Below, one piece after another: positions 1 through 5,714 of a stretch of DNA of 11,523 bases. The stretch covers positions 1-11,523 of the forward strand of contig JAFVOV010000102.1 in assembly GCA_017505675.1 (NCBI GenBank), given 5' to 3'. How positions within the stretch are numbered: position 1 is the stretch's first letter; each line of letters starts with the position of its first letter. Position numbers and translations under genes: made by a program. The notes beneath the pieces were generated by a model, which did no database searches, was not told the DNA's origin, and saw only the letters and a list, made by a program, of their open reading frames with translations. Source of the DNA: Clostridia bacterium. Its GTDB lineage: Bacteria > Bacillota > Clostridia > Christensenellales > Borkfalkiaceae.

Positions 1-653
1 ATAGGTCCGTGGAGCGGACAGATTGCCGATACCTCCACACCGTTAAGTTTTTTTAGCAAGGCTTGCACTTGCGCGCCGTACTTTCCGACTATGCCTATAT
101 AATACCTTCTTGCTTCGCACGCCCAGTCCTCGTCCGCATCAAGAGCGCCGAACTTACCGAACGCATCAGCGGAAAATAAAACTTTTTCCATTTTTTCATA
201 AGTCATAATAACTTCAGGCCAATGCACCATAGGCGCGGTAACGAAAGTTAGTTCGTGCTTACCTAAAGATAGCGTATCGCCTTCGCCTACCACAACTTGT
301 TTATCTATAAAATCCGTTCCGAAAAAGTTTTTCATCATAACGAAAGCCCTTGAAGACGAAACGATTTTCGCTTGCGGATAAACGCTTACAAAATTCATTA
401 TATTTGCAGAGTGGTCTGGTTCCATATGTTGAACGACCAAAAAGTCCGGCGTTCTTCCGTTTAACGCACCTTTTAAATTATTAAGCCATTCTTCAGTAAA
501 ATTTGCATCAACCGTATCCATAACGGCAATTTTATCATCTAAAATAACGTAAGAATTATACGCCATACCGTTCGGAACAACGTATTGACCTTCAAATAAA
601 TCAACCTTATGGTCGTTTACACCAACGTATAAAATATCTTTTGAAATTTCCAT
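1..653 (-). CDS. fprA: Flavodiiron protein (FprA-type), partial: C-terminus beyond the left edge
   Basis: Flavodiiron proteins reduce O2 to water and/or NO to N2O in the cytoplasm of anaerobes, using a non-heme di-iron site in a metallo-beta-lactamase-like fold followed by an FMN-binding flavodoxin domain. The 217 visible codons cover the di-iron domain. Its ligand pattern is complete: H76-x-E78-x-D80-H81 (in HMEPDHSA), H144 (VHWPE), D163 (FSADAFG) and H215 (CPLHGP). The HxExDH form, rather than HxHxDH, separates this family from hydrolytic beta-lactamase-fold enzymes. The flavodoxin domain would lie left of base 1. The ATG at 651-653 is preceded by AGGAG at a 7-base spacing. The next gene upstream (MFS, same strand) ends 72 bases away with its own weak terminator, so this gene probably has its own promoter, but I see no convincing one. 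Family assignment is very secure; the preferred substrate (O2 or NO) cannot be told. Confidence 0.93.
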   Translation of the reverse strand, partial: MEISKDILYVGVNDHKVDLFEGQYVVPNGMAYNSYVILDDKIAVMDTVDANFTEEWLNNLKGALNGRTPDFLVVQHMEPDHSANIMNFVSVYPQAKIVSSSRAFVMMKNFFGTDFIDKQVVVGEGDTLSLGKHELTFVTAPMVHWPEVIMTYEKMEKVLFSADAFGKFGALDADEDWACEARRYYIGIVGKYGAQVQALLKKLNGVEVSAICPLHGP

Positions 654-692
654 TTTATTCTCCTGATAATTTACTTTTTTAAGTTATGTCAC

Positions 693-732
693 AAAAATAA
701 CTGATTAGTATTTTTCCGCCACAAATCAGTTA
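693..732 (-). terminator. Weak intrinsic terminator of the MFS gene
   Basis: A 9-bp perfect inverted repeat (TAACTGATT at 698-706, AATCAGTTA at 724-732) with a 17-base loop is followed on the minus strand by five U residues (693-697). One arm overlaps the TGA stop codon of the MFS gene (726-728). The stem is AT-rich and the loop large, so termination is probably inefficient and some read-through into the flavodiiron gene is likely. Confidence 0.5.
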
Positions 733-2033
733 GAGTTTGCGCCAAAGCCTTTTTTATTAGATTTAAATTTAAGATTAAACACAATCATAACTATCGCGCC
801 TAATAAGGTTATGCCTGCCGCCAATAAATAAGAATTGCCGTACCCGGATATTCCGTTAAAAGAATCTATAAATTCCCCCGCAATAGGTGGCACAACATCA
901 GCAATAACCGCGCCTACGCCGTTCATTGCCGCAAGATAACTGCCGGAATCAACTTGCGTACGCATCTTAAACGCCATTACGCTTAAAAACACGTTTTTAG
1001 CGCCCGTGCAAAAAGCAATAGAAATGGTTAAAAGCGAAATAGATATTATTATATTAAATTTGAAAATAAACGTCATAGGTAAAACTGTTAAAAGCGAAAT
1101 AATCGTAAACAATAGCGCAACGTTTACTAGATTTTTACTTTTTTCACATAAGTTTATTACCAAAATTGAACATATCCCTGAAACTAACGGAACTAAAAGC
1201 GTTATTAAAATTGAATATTCTTCCGACATATTAAACACAGCGTTCATCATATCAGGTATCCAACTGTTTACTATATAGTAAGGTATATTCATTATAAACG
1301 ATTCTAAAATTGCAAGCACCCAAAATATAACCTTGTTGCTTTTAGTTTTTAATTCAACAAAAGGTTTTTCATCTATAGGTTTTTGCGGCACGTCTTCAGC
1401 CCTATCTGCAATAAACGCGGGCGGAAATTTTTTCATTCTTATCGCTGCGTAAGCAAAAAATATTACCGAAATAAAAAACAACGCGCCAAGTATTATAAAC
1501 GGAGCGTTCCAAAGCCCTTGTCCAACGAAGAATACGGGCAATCCGTAAGAGATTACGCCCCAAATCGCCGTCCCTATGGTCATAATAGTATTAGCAAAAG
1601 GCAACATTTTAACAGGCAAATATTTACTTAAAAGCGCCATACACCCTGAAAATATGCCCGCTTGAAAAACACCGTTGACACCACACAATACGTAAGCAAT
1701 TTCAATTTTATTTATAAGCCCTAATAAAACGGTAATTATAGCAGAAAGCCCCCCCGTAACTATCAAATAAACGCGCAAGTTTATTTTGCCCATAAATGAA
1801 GAAAGGATAATTTGCCCAGCCGCGTAAGTTATAAAATAATAGGTCATTGCAAGGCTAGTTTCCGCCTTGCTCGTGCCGAAAACACCTTGTAGCGTAACTA
1901 ATTCTGCCGTAAAAACGTTTTTAGAACCCATCATTAAAACGTACATAAAAAAACACGCCCAGATTAAAATTTTTGCACTCTTGACGCGATTTTTTTCCGT
2001 TAATAACGATTCGTCTAAAGAATCGACACTCAT
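726..2033 (-). CDS. Major facilitator superfamily (MFS) transporter, substrate unknown
   Basis: A 435-residue membrane protein with the usual MFS architecture: a short charged N-terminus (1-20), about six hydrophobic segments, a long hydrophilic central loop (about 200-233, rich in Lys, Pro, Asp and Glu), about six more segments, and a basic C-terminus. Length and layout fit a complete 12-helix secondary transporter of the inner membrane. No substrate-specific motif was recognised, so the cargo is left open; the neighbours (a flavodiiron protein and a sugar-type ABC ATPase) do not settle it. The ATG at 2031-2033 has an AAGGAAG Shine-Dalgarno site about 10 bases upstream and a near-consensus promoter further up, so the gene is transcribed on its own. 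A weak terminator overlaps the stop codon. Confidence 0.85.
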   Translation of the reverse strand: MSVDSLDESLLTEKNRVKSAKILIWACFFMYVLMMGSKNVFTAELVTLQGVFGTSKAETSLAMTYYFITYAAGQIILSSFMGKINLRVYLIVTGGLSAIITVLLGLINKIEIAYVLCGVNGVFQAGIFSGCMALLSKYLPVKMLPFANTIMTIGTAIWGVISYGLPVFFVGQGLWNAPFIILGALFFISVIFFAYAAIRMKKFPPAFIADRAEDVPQKPIDEKPFVELKTKSNKVIFWVLAILESFIMNIPYYIVNSWIPDMMNAVFNMSEEYSILITLLVPLVSGICSILVINLCEKSKNLVNVALLFTIISLLTVLPMTFIFKFNIIISISLLTISIAFCTGAKNVFLSVMAFKMRTQVDSGSYLAAMNGVGAVIADVVPPIAGEFIDSFNGISGYGNSYLLAAGITLLGAIVMIVFNLKFKSNKKGFGANSN

Positions 2034-2065
2034 ATTATCTATCTTCCTTTTATTAGATTAACTAA

Positions 2066-2094
2066 AGTATAATAAAAAAGCAAATTTATGTCAA
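2066..2094 (-). promoter_or_regulatory. Sigma-A-type promoter for the MFS gene
   Basis: On the minus strand the -35 box TTGACA (2089-2094, perfect match) and the -10 box TATACT (2066-2071, 5 of 6) are separated by exactly 17 bases. Transcription would begin near 2059, giving a leader of about 25 bases. This is one of the two best promoters in the window. Confidence 0.78.
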
Positions 2095-2095
2095 C

Positions 2096-2124
2096 GAAAA
2101 AGCCGAACCTTTTGGTTCGGCTTT
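2096..2124 (-). terminator. Intrinsic terminator of the ABC ATPase gene
   Basis: An 11-bp stem (2099-2109 pairing with 2114-2124, core GCCGAACC/GGTTCGGC) with a TTTT loop is followed on the minus strand by a run of U. It sits 29 bases past the stop codon of the ABC ATPase gene and ends two bases before the -35 box of the MFS promoter, so it insulates the two transcription units. Confidence 0.88.
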
Positions 2125-2153
2125 CAAGTTTTTTAAGAAATTAAATAGAGAAA

Positions 2154-3569
2154 TTAGTCTTCTTTAGTTTCTTCAGCAGGTGCTTCTTCGGTAGCCGCTT
2201 CTTCAACGGGCGCGTCAGCCGCTTGCTTATTCTTCTTTGCTAATTTCTTTTCCATTTTAAGGCGTTGTTTTTCAGCTTCTGCTGCTGCCTTTGCTTCTTG
2301 TTCAGCAAGTTTAGCCGCTTCTTCAGCCGCTTTTGCAGCCGCTTCTTCTTCGCGTTTTGCTTGTAATGCTTCTATATCAGCCTTGTTTTCTTCGCTACGA
2401 GCAAGAATGGTAACTTCAGTATCTTTATCAAAGATATGGCAGTGGTCAACGTCGATAGCAATCTTAACGGTATCGCCTGCTTTGGTTACAGAACGAGAGT
2501 CAACTTTTGCAGTAAGGTTGCTTACGTCGTCAACGATACTCTTAATGGTTTCGCCGTCGTCGGGAGCAACTTCAGACCTAGTCTTGCAGTAAAGTAAGGT
2601 TTCAGAACCGAGCGCTTCAACAACGTCAACTTTAACTTCGATAGTTTGTTTTTTAGCGTCGTTAACCCATGCTTCTTCATCATGGAAGTCTTCAGGACGG
2701 ATACCGAAAACGATTTCTTTATCGGTGTTAAGATACTTATCGAGATTTACGATTAAGTTTACCTTTTCTTTAGGAAGAAGGATTTTATCCATACCAAATT
2801 CAACGTAAACCTTGGTTTTGGTTCCAGTGAGTTTACCAGTAAAGAAGTTCATTTGAGGAGTTCCGATAAAGCCAGCAACGAATTGATTAATCGGATAATC
2901 ATAAAGGTTGATAGGAGTATCAACTTGTTGCATAAAGCCGTCTTTCATAACTACGATACGAGTACCCATGGTCATTGCTTCAACTTGGTCGTGAGTAACG
3001 TAAATAAAGGTAGTTGCAAGTCTGTTGTGAAGTTTGGTGATTTCAGTTCTCATTTGTGAACGAAGTTTTGCGTCCAAGTTAGAGAGCGGTTCGTCAAGAA
3101 GGAATACTTTAGGTTCACGAACGATAGCACGACCTAAAGCAACACGTTGCCTTTGACCACCAGAAAGAGCCTTCGGCTTTCTAGAAAGATACATTTCAAT
3201 ACCGAGAATTCTTGCTGCTTCTTTAACCCTTTGGTCGATTTGGGGCTTGGGCATCTTACGAAGTTTAAGACCGAACGCCATGTTATCGTAAACGGTCATG
3301 TGCGGATACAATGCGTAGTTCTGGAAAACCATCGCGATATCCCTATCTTTAGGTGCGCGGTTGTTTACGAGAACGCCATCAATGTAAAGTTCGCCAGATG
3401 AAATTTCTTCAAGACCAGCAATCATACGAAGAGTGGTTGATTTACCGCAACCAGAAGGTCCTACGAATACGATAAATTCTTTGTCTTCGATGTCAAGGTT
3501 AAAGTCCGTAACAGCGGTAACGCCAGACGGATAAACCTTATAGATGTTTTTTAAGTTCAAACTTGACAT
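2154..3569 (-). CDS. ABC transporter ATP-binding protein, MsmK/UgpC/MalK family, with a long charged tail
   Basis: This is the cytoplasmic ATPase subunit of carbohydrate ABC importers (CUT1 group). Such proteins often energise several sugar permeases encoded elsewhere, which fits the absence of permease or binding-protein genes here. Residues 1-235 form the nucleotide-binding domain: Walker A GPSGCGKST (37-45), Q-loop Gln83, signature LSGGQRQ (135-141), Walker B ending LLDEP (157-161), D-loop with Asp166 and switch His193. Residues about 236-390 form the OB-fold (TOBE-like) regulatory region, with the family motif FGIRPEDF. The last 80 residues (about 392-471) are almost only Ala, Glu and Lys: a predicted charged helix or coiled coil followed by an acidic Ala/Pro/Glu end. 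Family members normally stop near residue 365-390, so this tail is an addition. The ATG at 3567-3569 has a GGAGGA site 7-8 bases upstream. The gene appears monocistronic, with its own promoter and terminator. Substrate unknown. Confidence 0.93.
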   Translation of the reverse strand: MSSLNLKNIYKVYPSGVTAVTDFNLDIEDKEFIVFVGPSGCGKSTTLRMIAGLEEISSGELYIDGVLVNNRAPKDRDIAMVFQNYALYPHMTVYDNMAFGLKLRKMPKPQIDQRVKEAARILGIEMYLSRKPKALSGGQRQRVALGRAIVREPKVFLLDEPLSNLDAKLRSQMRTEITKLHNRLATTFIYVTHDQVEAMTMGTRIVVMKDGFMQQVDTPINLYDYPINQFVAGFIGTPQMNFFTGKLTGTKTKVYVEFGMDKILLPKEKVNLIVNLDKYLNTDKEIVFGIRPEDFHDEEAWVNDAKKQTIEVKVDVVEALGSETLLYCKTRSEVAPDDGETIKSIVDDVSNLTAKVDSRSVTKAGDTVKIAIDVDHCHIFDKDTEVTILARSEENKADIEALQAKREEEAAAKAAEEAAKLAEQEAKAAAEAEKQRLKMEKKLAKKNKQAADAPVEEAATEEAPAEETKED

Positions 3570-3581
3570 AATTTTCCTCCG

Positions 3582-3601
3582 AACCCGATTTTTTTCGGGT
3601 T
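3582..3601 (-). promoter_or_regulatory. Leader hairpin just upstream of the ABC ATPase ribosome-binding site
   Basis: AACCCGA (3582-3588) and TCGGGTT (3595-3601) form a perfect 7-bp stem with a six-base loop. In the minus-strand mRNA the hairpin ends immediately before the CGGAGGA ribosome-binding site. No U-run follows it in that direction, so it is not a terminator for the upstream gene. It may stabilise the 5' end of the message or modulate ribosome access. Function is inferred only. Confidence 0.4.
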
Positions 3602-3615
3602 TTATAGTTTTTACT

Positions 3616-3649
3616 ATTATATTTTACTACTTTTGCGCCTTTTTTACAA
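3616..3649 (-). promoter_or_regulatory. Probable promoter for the ABC ATPase gene
   Basis: On the minus strand TTGTAA (3644-3649, 4 of 6) and TAAAAT (3621-3626, 5 of 6) are 17 bases apart. A perfect TATAAT (3616-3621) overlaps but has no -35 box at good spacing. Either start would give a leader of about 40-50 bases containing the hairpin at 3582-3601. Confidence 0.45.
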
Positions 3650-3700
3650 TAGGCAATATCAATAAAATATCTTATTTATTATGTATAAATTGCACAAATG

Positions 3701-4276
3701 CTAGTCCAGTTCGTCTAAAGATAAGTCGTACGCGGGCGCGAATTCTTTTAAATAATAGTCTACTTCGGGGCGTTTTAAGGCTTTAAGTTCGTTTCCGATT
3801 GAAGTTTTTGCCTTTTTAAATTCCGAATTGCCTGCTTTTACTTCTTCAACGCACTTTAAGTACGCCGCAAGCCTATCCGCGCATTTTACAAGTTTATATT
3901 CTTCGCTATTTTCGTCTGGCAAAATATAACGCTCGTATTCACCTTTAAGCGTTTCGGGCAACATATTTAACAACCTTTCGCTTGCCCCCTTTTCTAAATC
4001 TTTATACGCAGATTTAATTTCAGGATTAAAATATTTAATAGGCGTTGGCAAATCGCCAGTTATAACTTCGCCAACTTCGTGATACTGCGCAAGTAGCACC
4101 ACGCTATTAACGTCAACCGAGCCACCGAATATTTTATTGTTTAAAAGTGCAAGCGCGTGCGCGATAACGGCAACCTGTTGGCTATGCTCCATAATATTTT
4201 CTTCACGCACCGAGCGCATAAGACTCCAGCGCTTAATATACTTCATTCTGTTTAAGAATGCAAAAAACTTATACAT
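3701..4276 (-). CDS. yfbR: YfbR-like HD-domain 5'-deoxynucleotidase
   Basis: YfbR removes the 5'-phosphate of deoxyribonucleoside monophosphates and takes part in dNMP turnover in the cytoplasm. The 191-residue product can be aligned with E. coli YfbR by eye along its length: FFAFLNRMKYIKRWSLMR at the start, ENIMEHSQQVA, TGDLPTPIKYFN, VKCADRLAAYLKC, and LSLDEL at the end. The metal-binding set is His31 (EHS), His66, the next residue, and Asp134 (CAD). The residue after His66 is Glu67 (QYHEVGEV), where E. coli has Asp (MYHDASEV), so the defining HD dyad reads HE here. I checked the codons (CAC GAA). Conserved Glu70 and the GDLPTP substrate loop are intact, so the protein may still be active. 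The ATG at 4274-4276 has an AAGGGG site 6 bases upstream and matches the E. coli N-terminus. The gene is divergent from thiT and stands alone. Confidence 0.9.
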   Translation of the reverse strand: MYKFFAFLNRMKYIKRWSLMRSVREENIMEHSQQVAVIAHALALLNNKIFGGSVDVNSVVLLAQYHEVGEVITGDLPTPIKYFNPEIKSAYKDLEKGASERLLNMLPETLKGEYERYILPDENSEEYKLVKCADRLAAYLKCVEEVKAGNSEFKKAKTSIGNELKALKRPEVDYYLKEFAPAYDLSLDELD

Positions 4277-4328
4277 AACTTACCCCTTATACAAAATTCT
4301 TTTTACCCAAAATTTTAGGTGGATTTAC

Positions 4329-4357
4329 ATTTTACCATATAATTTTGCTTGACGCAA
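4329..4357 (-). promoter_or_regulatory. Possible promoter for yfbR, overlapping the thiT promoter
   Basis: On the minus strand TTGCGT (4352-4357, 3 of 6) and TAAAAT (4329-4334, 5 of 6, preceded by TGG) lie 17 bases apart. The -35 box overlaps the -35 box of the opposite thiT promoter. The -35 match is poor, so this is a tentative call. Confidence 0.3.
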
Positions 4358-4377
4358 TAAAATAAAAGTGTTATTAT
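4349..4377 (+). promoter_or_regulatory. Sigma-A-type promoter for thiT
   Basis: TTGACG (4349-4354, 5 of 6) and TATTAT (4372-4377, 5 of 6) are 17 bases apart on the plus strand. Transcription would begin near 4384, about 15-20 bases before the TPP aptamer, so the whole riboswitch lies within the leader. Confidence 0.75.
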
Positions 4378-4399
4378 GTGGCTAATAAAAATTTTTTTG

Positions 4400-4476
4400 A
4401 ATATTCGCTATGGGTGCCGCAAGGCTGAGATTATACCATTTGAATCCGCAAGGTAGTTCTTGAAGGAAATGCAAAT
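4400..4476 (+). promoter_or_regulatory. TPP riboswitch aptamer (THI element)
   Basis: The leader of thiT carries the thiamine pyrophosphate aptamer. P2 is built from ATGG (4410-4413) and CCAT (4436-4439). P3 is the minimal GCC-GCAA-GGC hairpin (4416-4425), followed by the invariant CTGAGA (4425-4430). In the pyrophosphate-binding half, TCC (4445-4447) pairs with GGA (4465-4467) as P4, and CAAG/CTTG (4449-4452, 4459-4462) closes P5 with a GTAGTT loop. ATTCGC (4403-4408) and GCAAAT (4471-4476) form an imperfect P1. The half around P4/P5 differs from the common CCTGATCTGG form but keeps its pairing pattern. The position just ahead of a terminator and a thiamine transporter confirms the call: TPP should switch thiT off. 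Confidence 0.92.
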
Positions 4477-4491
4477 TATAACGTTAGATTT

Positions 4492-4524
4492 TAACGCACC
4501 CGAAATCGGGTGCGTTTTCTTTTA
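4492..4524 (+). terminator. Riboswitch-controlled intrinsic terminator in the thiT leader
   Basis: A 10-bp GC-rich stem (4493-4502 with 4507-4516, core GCACCCG/CGGGTGC) with an AAAT loop is followed by TTTTCTTTT. It sits between the TPP aptamer and the thiT ribosome-binding site, which is the expression platform for transcriptional attenuation. In the absence of TPP its 5' arm GCACCC (4496-4501) could pair with the aptamer's GGGTGC (4412-4417), or CGTTAG (4482-4487) could capture its first bases (4491-4496). Either would prevent the terminator from forming. Confidence 0.9.
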
Positions 4525-4540
4525 CGGCGTGTAGCGAATA

Positions 4541-4547
4541 AAGGAGG
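4541..4547 (+). promoter_or_regulatory. Ribosome-binding site that sets the thiT start
   Basis: AAGGAGG lies four bases before the ATG at 4552. The reading frame stays open back to a GTG at 4510, but that codon lies inside the terminator stem and has no ribosome-binding site, so it is not the start. Confidence 0.85.
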
Positions 4548-4551
4548 CATT

Positions 4552-5661
4552 ATGTTAAACCTTTTAACCCCCTTTGCTATTGAAGTTTTTGAACCGATAG
4601 CAAAATGGCTTGCAATCGGCGCTGTTGGCGCGGTTATCATTGCAGGCTTGCTTGTCTTTTTACTCAAAAAAGACGCGTTCCCAAAATTCGCAAAATACGC
4701 GCTTTTCGGGCTGTTTGTTTTTCTTCTAATTTTAGGCTTAATAAGTTTAATTTTAGAAATAGCAAAAAAATACAGCCAAGCGTACGCGGATGAAAACGGG
4801 TTAGATACCCTTGCAGTAGCAACGCACGTTTTAATTCCTATCGCGTGCTTACTTTTACTTCTTCTTGCAACGGCAATAGTAACGGTAATTCTTGCTAAAA
4901 AAGCCACGCCTGAAAAAGTAAAATCCGTTACAAAAAAGTGCCTTACCATTTTCGGAACGATTGACCTTATAGCGCTTATCGTAACGGGCGTTTTAATGGC
5001 AATTTATTTTGAAACGGTAAAAGACTGGTATGAAACTTTAAATCAACCCGTTTTATACATAGCATCTGCGCTTTTAGTAATAACGCTGGTTGCGCTTGCG
5101 TTTATACTTGATAAAAGCGAAAAGCCTTTCGATACTCGCTGTATAGCAATGGCAGGCATTACCGTTGCAATGAGTTTCGGGCTTTCTTATATTAAACTTT
5201 GGGAAATGCCACAAGGCGGTTCTATTACCCTTTGCTCGCTTTTACCGATAATGATATTTTCTTATATTTACGGCACTAAAAAAGGCGTTTTCGTATGCTT
5301 TATTTACGGGGTACTTCAAGCAATACAAGACCCGTGGATTATTCACCCTGCTCAATTTTTATTAGATTACCCGATAGCGTTTGCGACCATAGGGCTAACC
5401 GGTATTTTTGCAAACAACTTTAAAAATCTTCCGCAAATAGGTTTTTTACTCGGCGGTATAGTTGCTAGCGTTGCAAGATTTATATCTCACGTTTTATCGG
5501 GCGTATTTGCGTTTGCATCAACTTACGCAGGTGATTTAGATTCTTGGTTATATAGCCTTGGATACAACAGTTTCGTGTTTATAGATATTGCTATAGTTTT
5601 AGTAATAGGCGTTATAGTCTTTTCATCAAAAGCGTTCGTTAAAGAACTTAACAAACAATAA
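4552..5661 (+). CDS. thiT: ECF-type thiamine transporter ThiT with an extra N-terminal membrane domain
   Basis: ThiT is the thiamine-binding S-component of an energy-coupling-factor importer; it works with a shared EcfT/EcfA/EcfA' module, which is not encoded here. From the ATG at 4552 the protein has 369 residues. The ThiT domain is about residues 192-369 and shows the family signatures GGSITLCSLLPI (222-233), YGVLQ (252-256) and HPAQFLLDYP (265-274), with about six membrane helices. Residues 1-190 are not part of usual ThiT proteins, which have about 180-200 residues. This part has about five predicted helices (roughly 15-38, 47-70, 88-115, 130-153, 166-186) with short basic or acidic loops between them. 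I do not recognise it. The join falls at a charged stretch (DKSEKPFDTR, 187-196). Expression is controlled by the TPP riboswitch upstream. The gene converges on thiN, with which it shares a terminator. Confidence 0.92.
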   Translation: MLNLLTPFAIEVFEPIAKWLAIGAVGAVIIAGLLVFLLKKDAFPKFAKYALFGLFVFLLILGLISLILEIAKKYSQAYADENGLDTLAVATHVLIPIACLLLLLLATAIVTVILAKKATPEKVKSVTKKCLTIFGTIDLIALIVTGVLMAIYFETVKDWYETLNQPVLYIASALLVITLVALAFILDKSEKPFDTRCIAMAGITVAMSFGLSYIKLWEMPQGGSITLCSLLPIMIFSYIYGTKKGVFVCFIYGVLQAIQDPWIIHPAQFLLDYPIAFATIGLTGIFANNFKNLPQIGFLLGGIVASVARFISHVLSGVFAFASTYAGDLDSWLYSLGYNSFVFIDIAIVLVIGVIVFSSKAFVKELNKQ

Positions 5662-5673
5662 ATAAATCCCAAA

Positions 5674-5714
5674 AGAAACCCCGCGTAAAGCAACTGCTTT
5701 ACGCGGGGTTTTAT
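5674..5714. terminator. Bidirectional terminator shared by thiT and thiN
   Basis: A 16-bp perfect stem (5676-5691 with 5696-5711, core CCCCGCGTAAAGC) with an AACT loop is followed by TTTTATTTATT on the plus strand and by TTTCTTTT on the minus strand. It separates two convergent genes: thiT (+) ends 12 bases before it and the stop codon of thiN (-) starts just past it at 5717. It would end both the thiT message and the long aro-thiN operon message. Confidence 0.93.

Noticed and set aside
1..653. A class B beta-lactamase or glyoxalase II reading of the metallo-beta-lactamase fold
   Set aside because: The ligand motif is HxExDH, as in flavodiiron proteins, not the HxHxDH of hydrolytic members.
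4510..4551. GTG at 4510 as the start of thiT, adding 14 residues
   Set aside because: It lies inside the terminator stem and has no ribosome-binding site, while the ATG at 4552 has AAGGAGG just upstream.
4491..4949. A 152-codon open frame on the minus strand opposite thiT
   Set aside because: It runs through the riboswitch terminator and is rich in basic residues and Thr/Ala, as expected of the complement of a hydrophobic gene; no recognisable domain.
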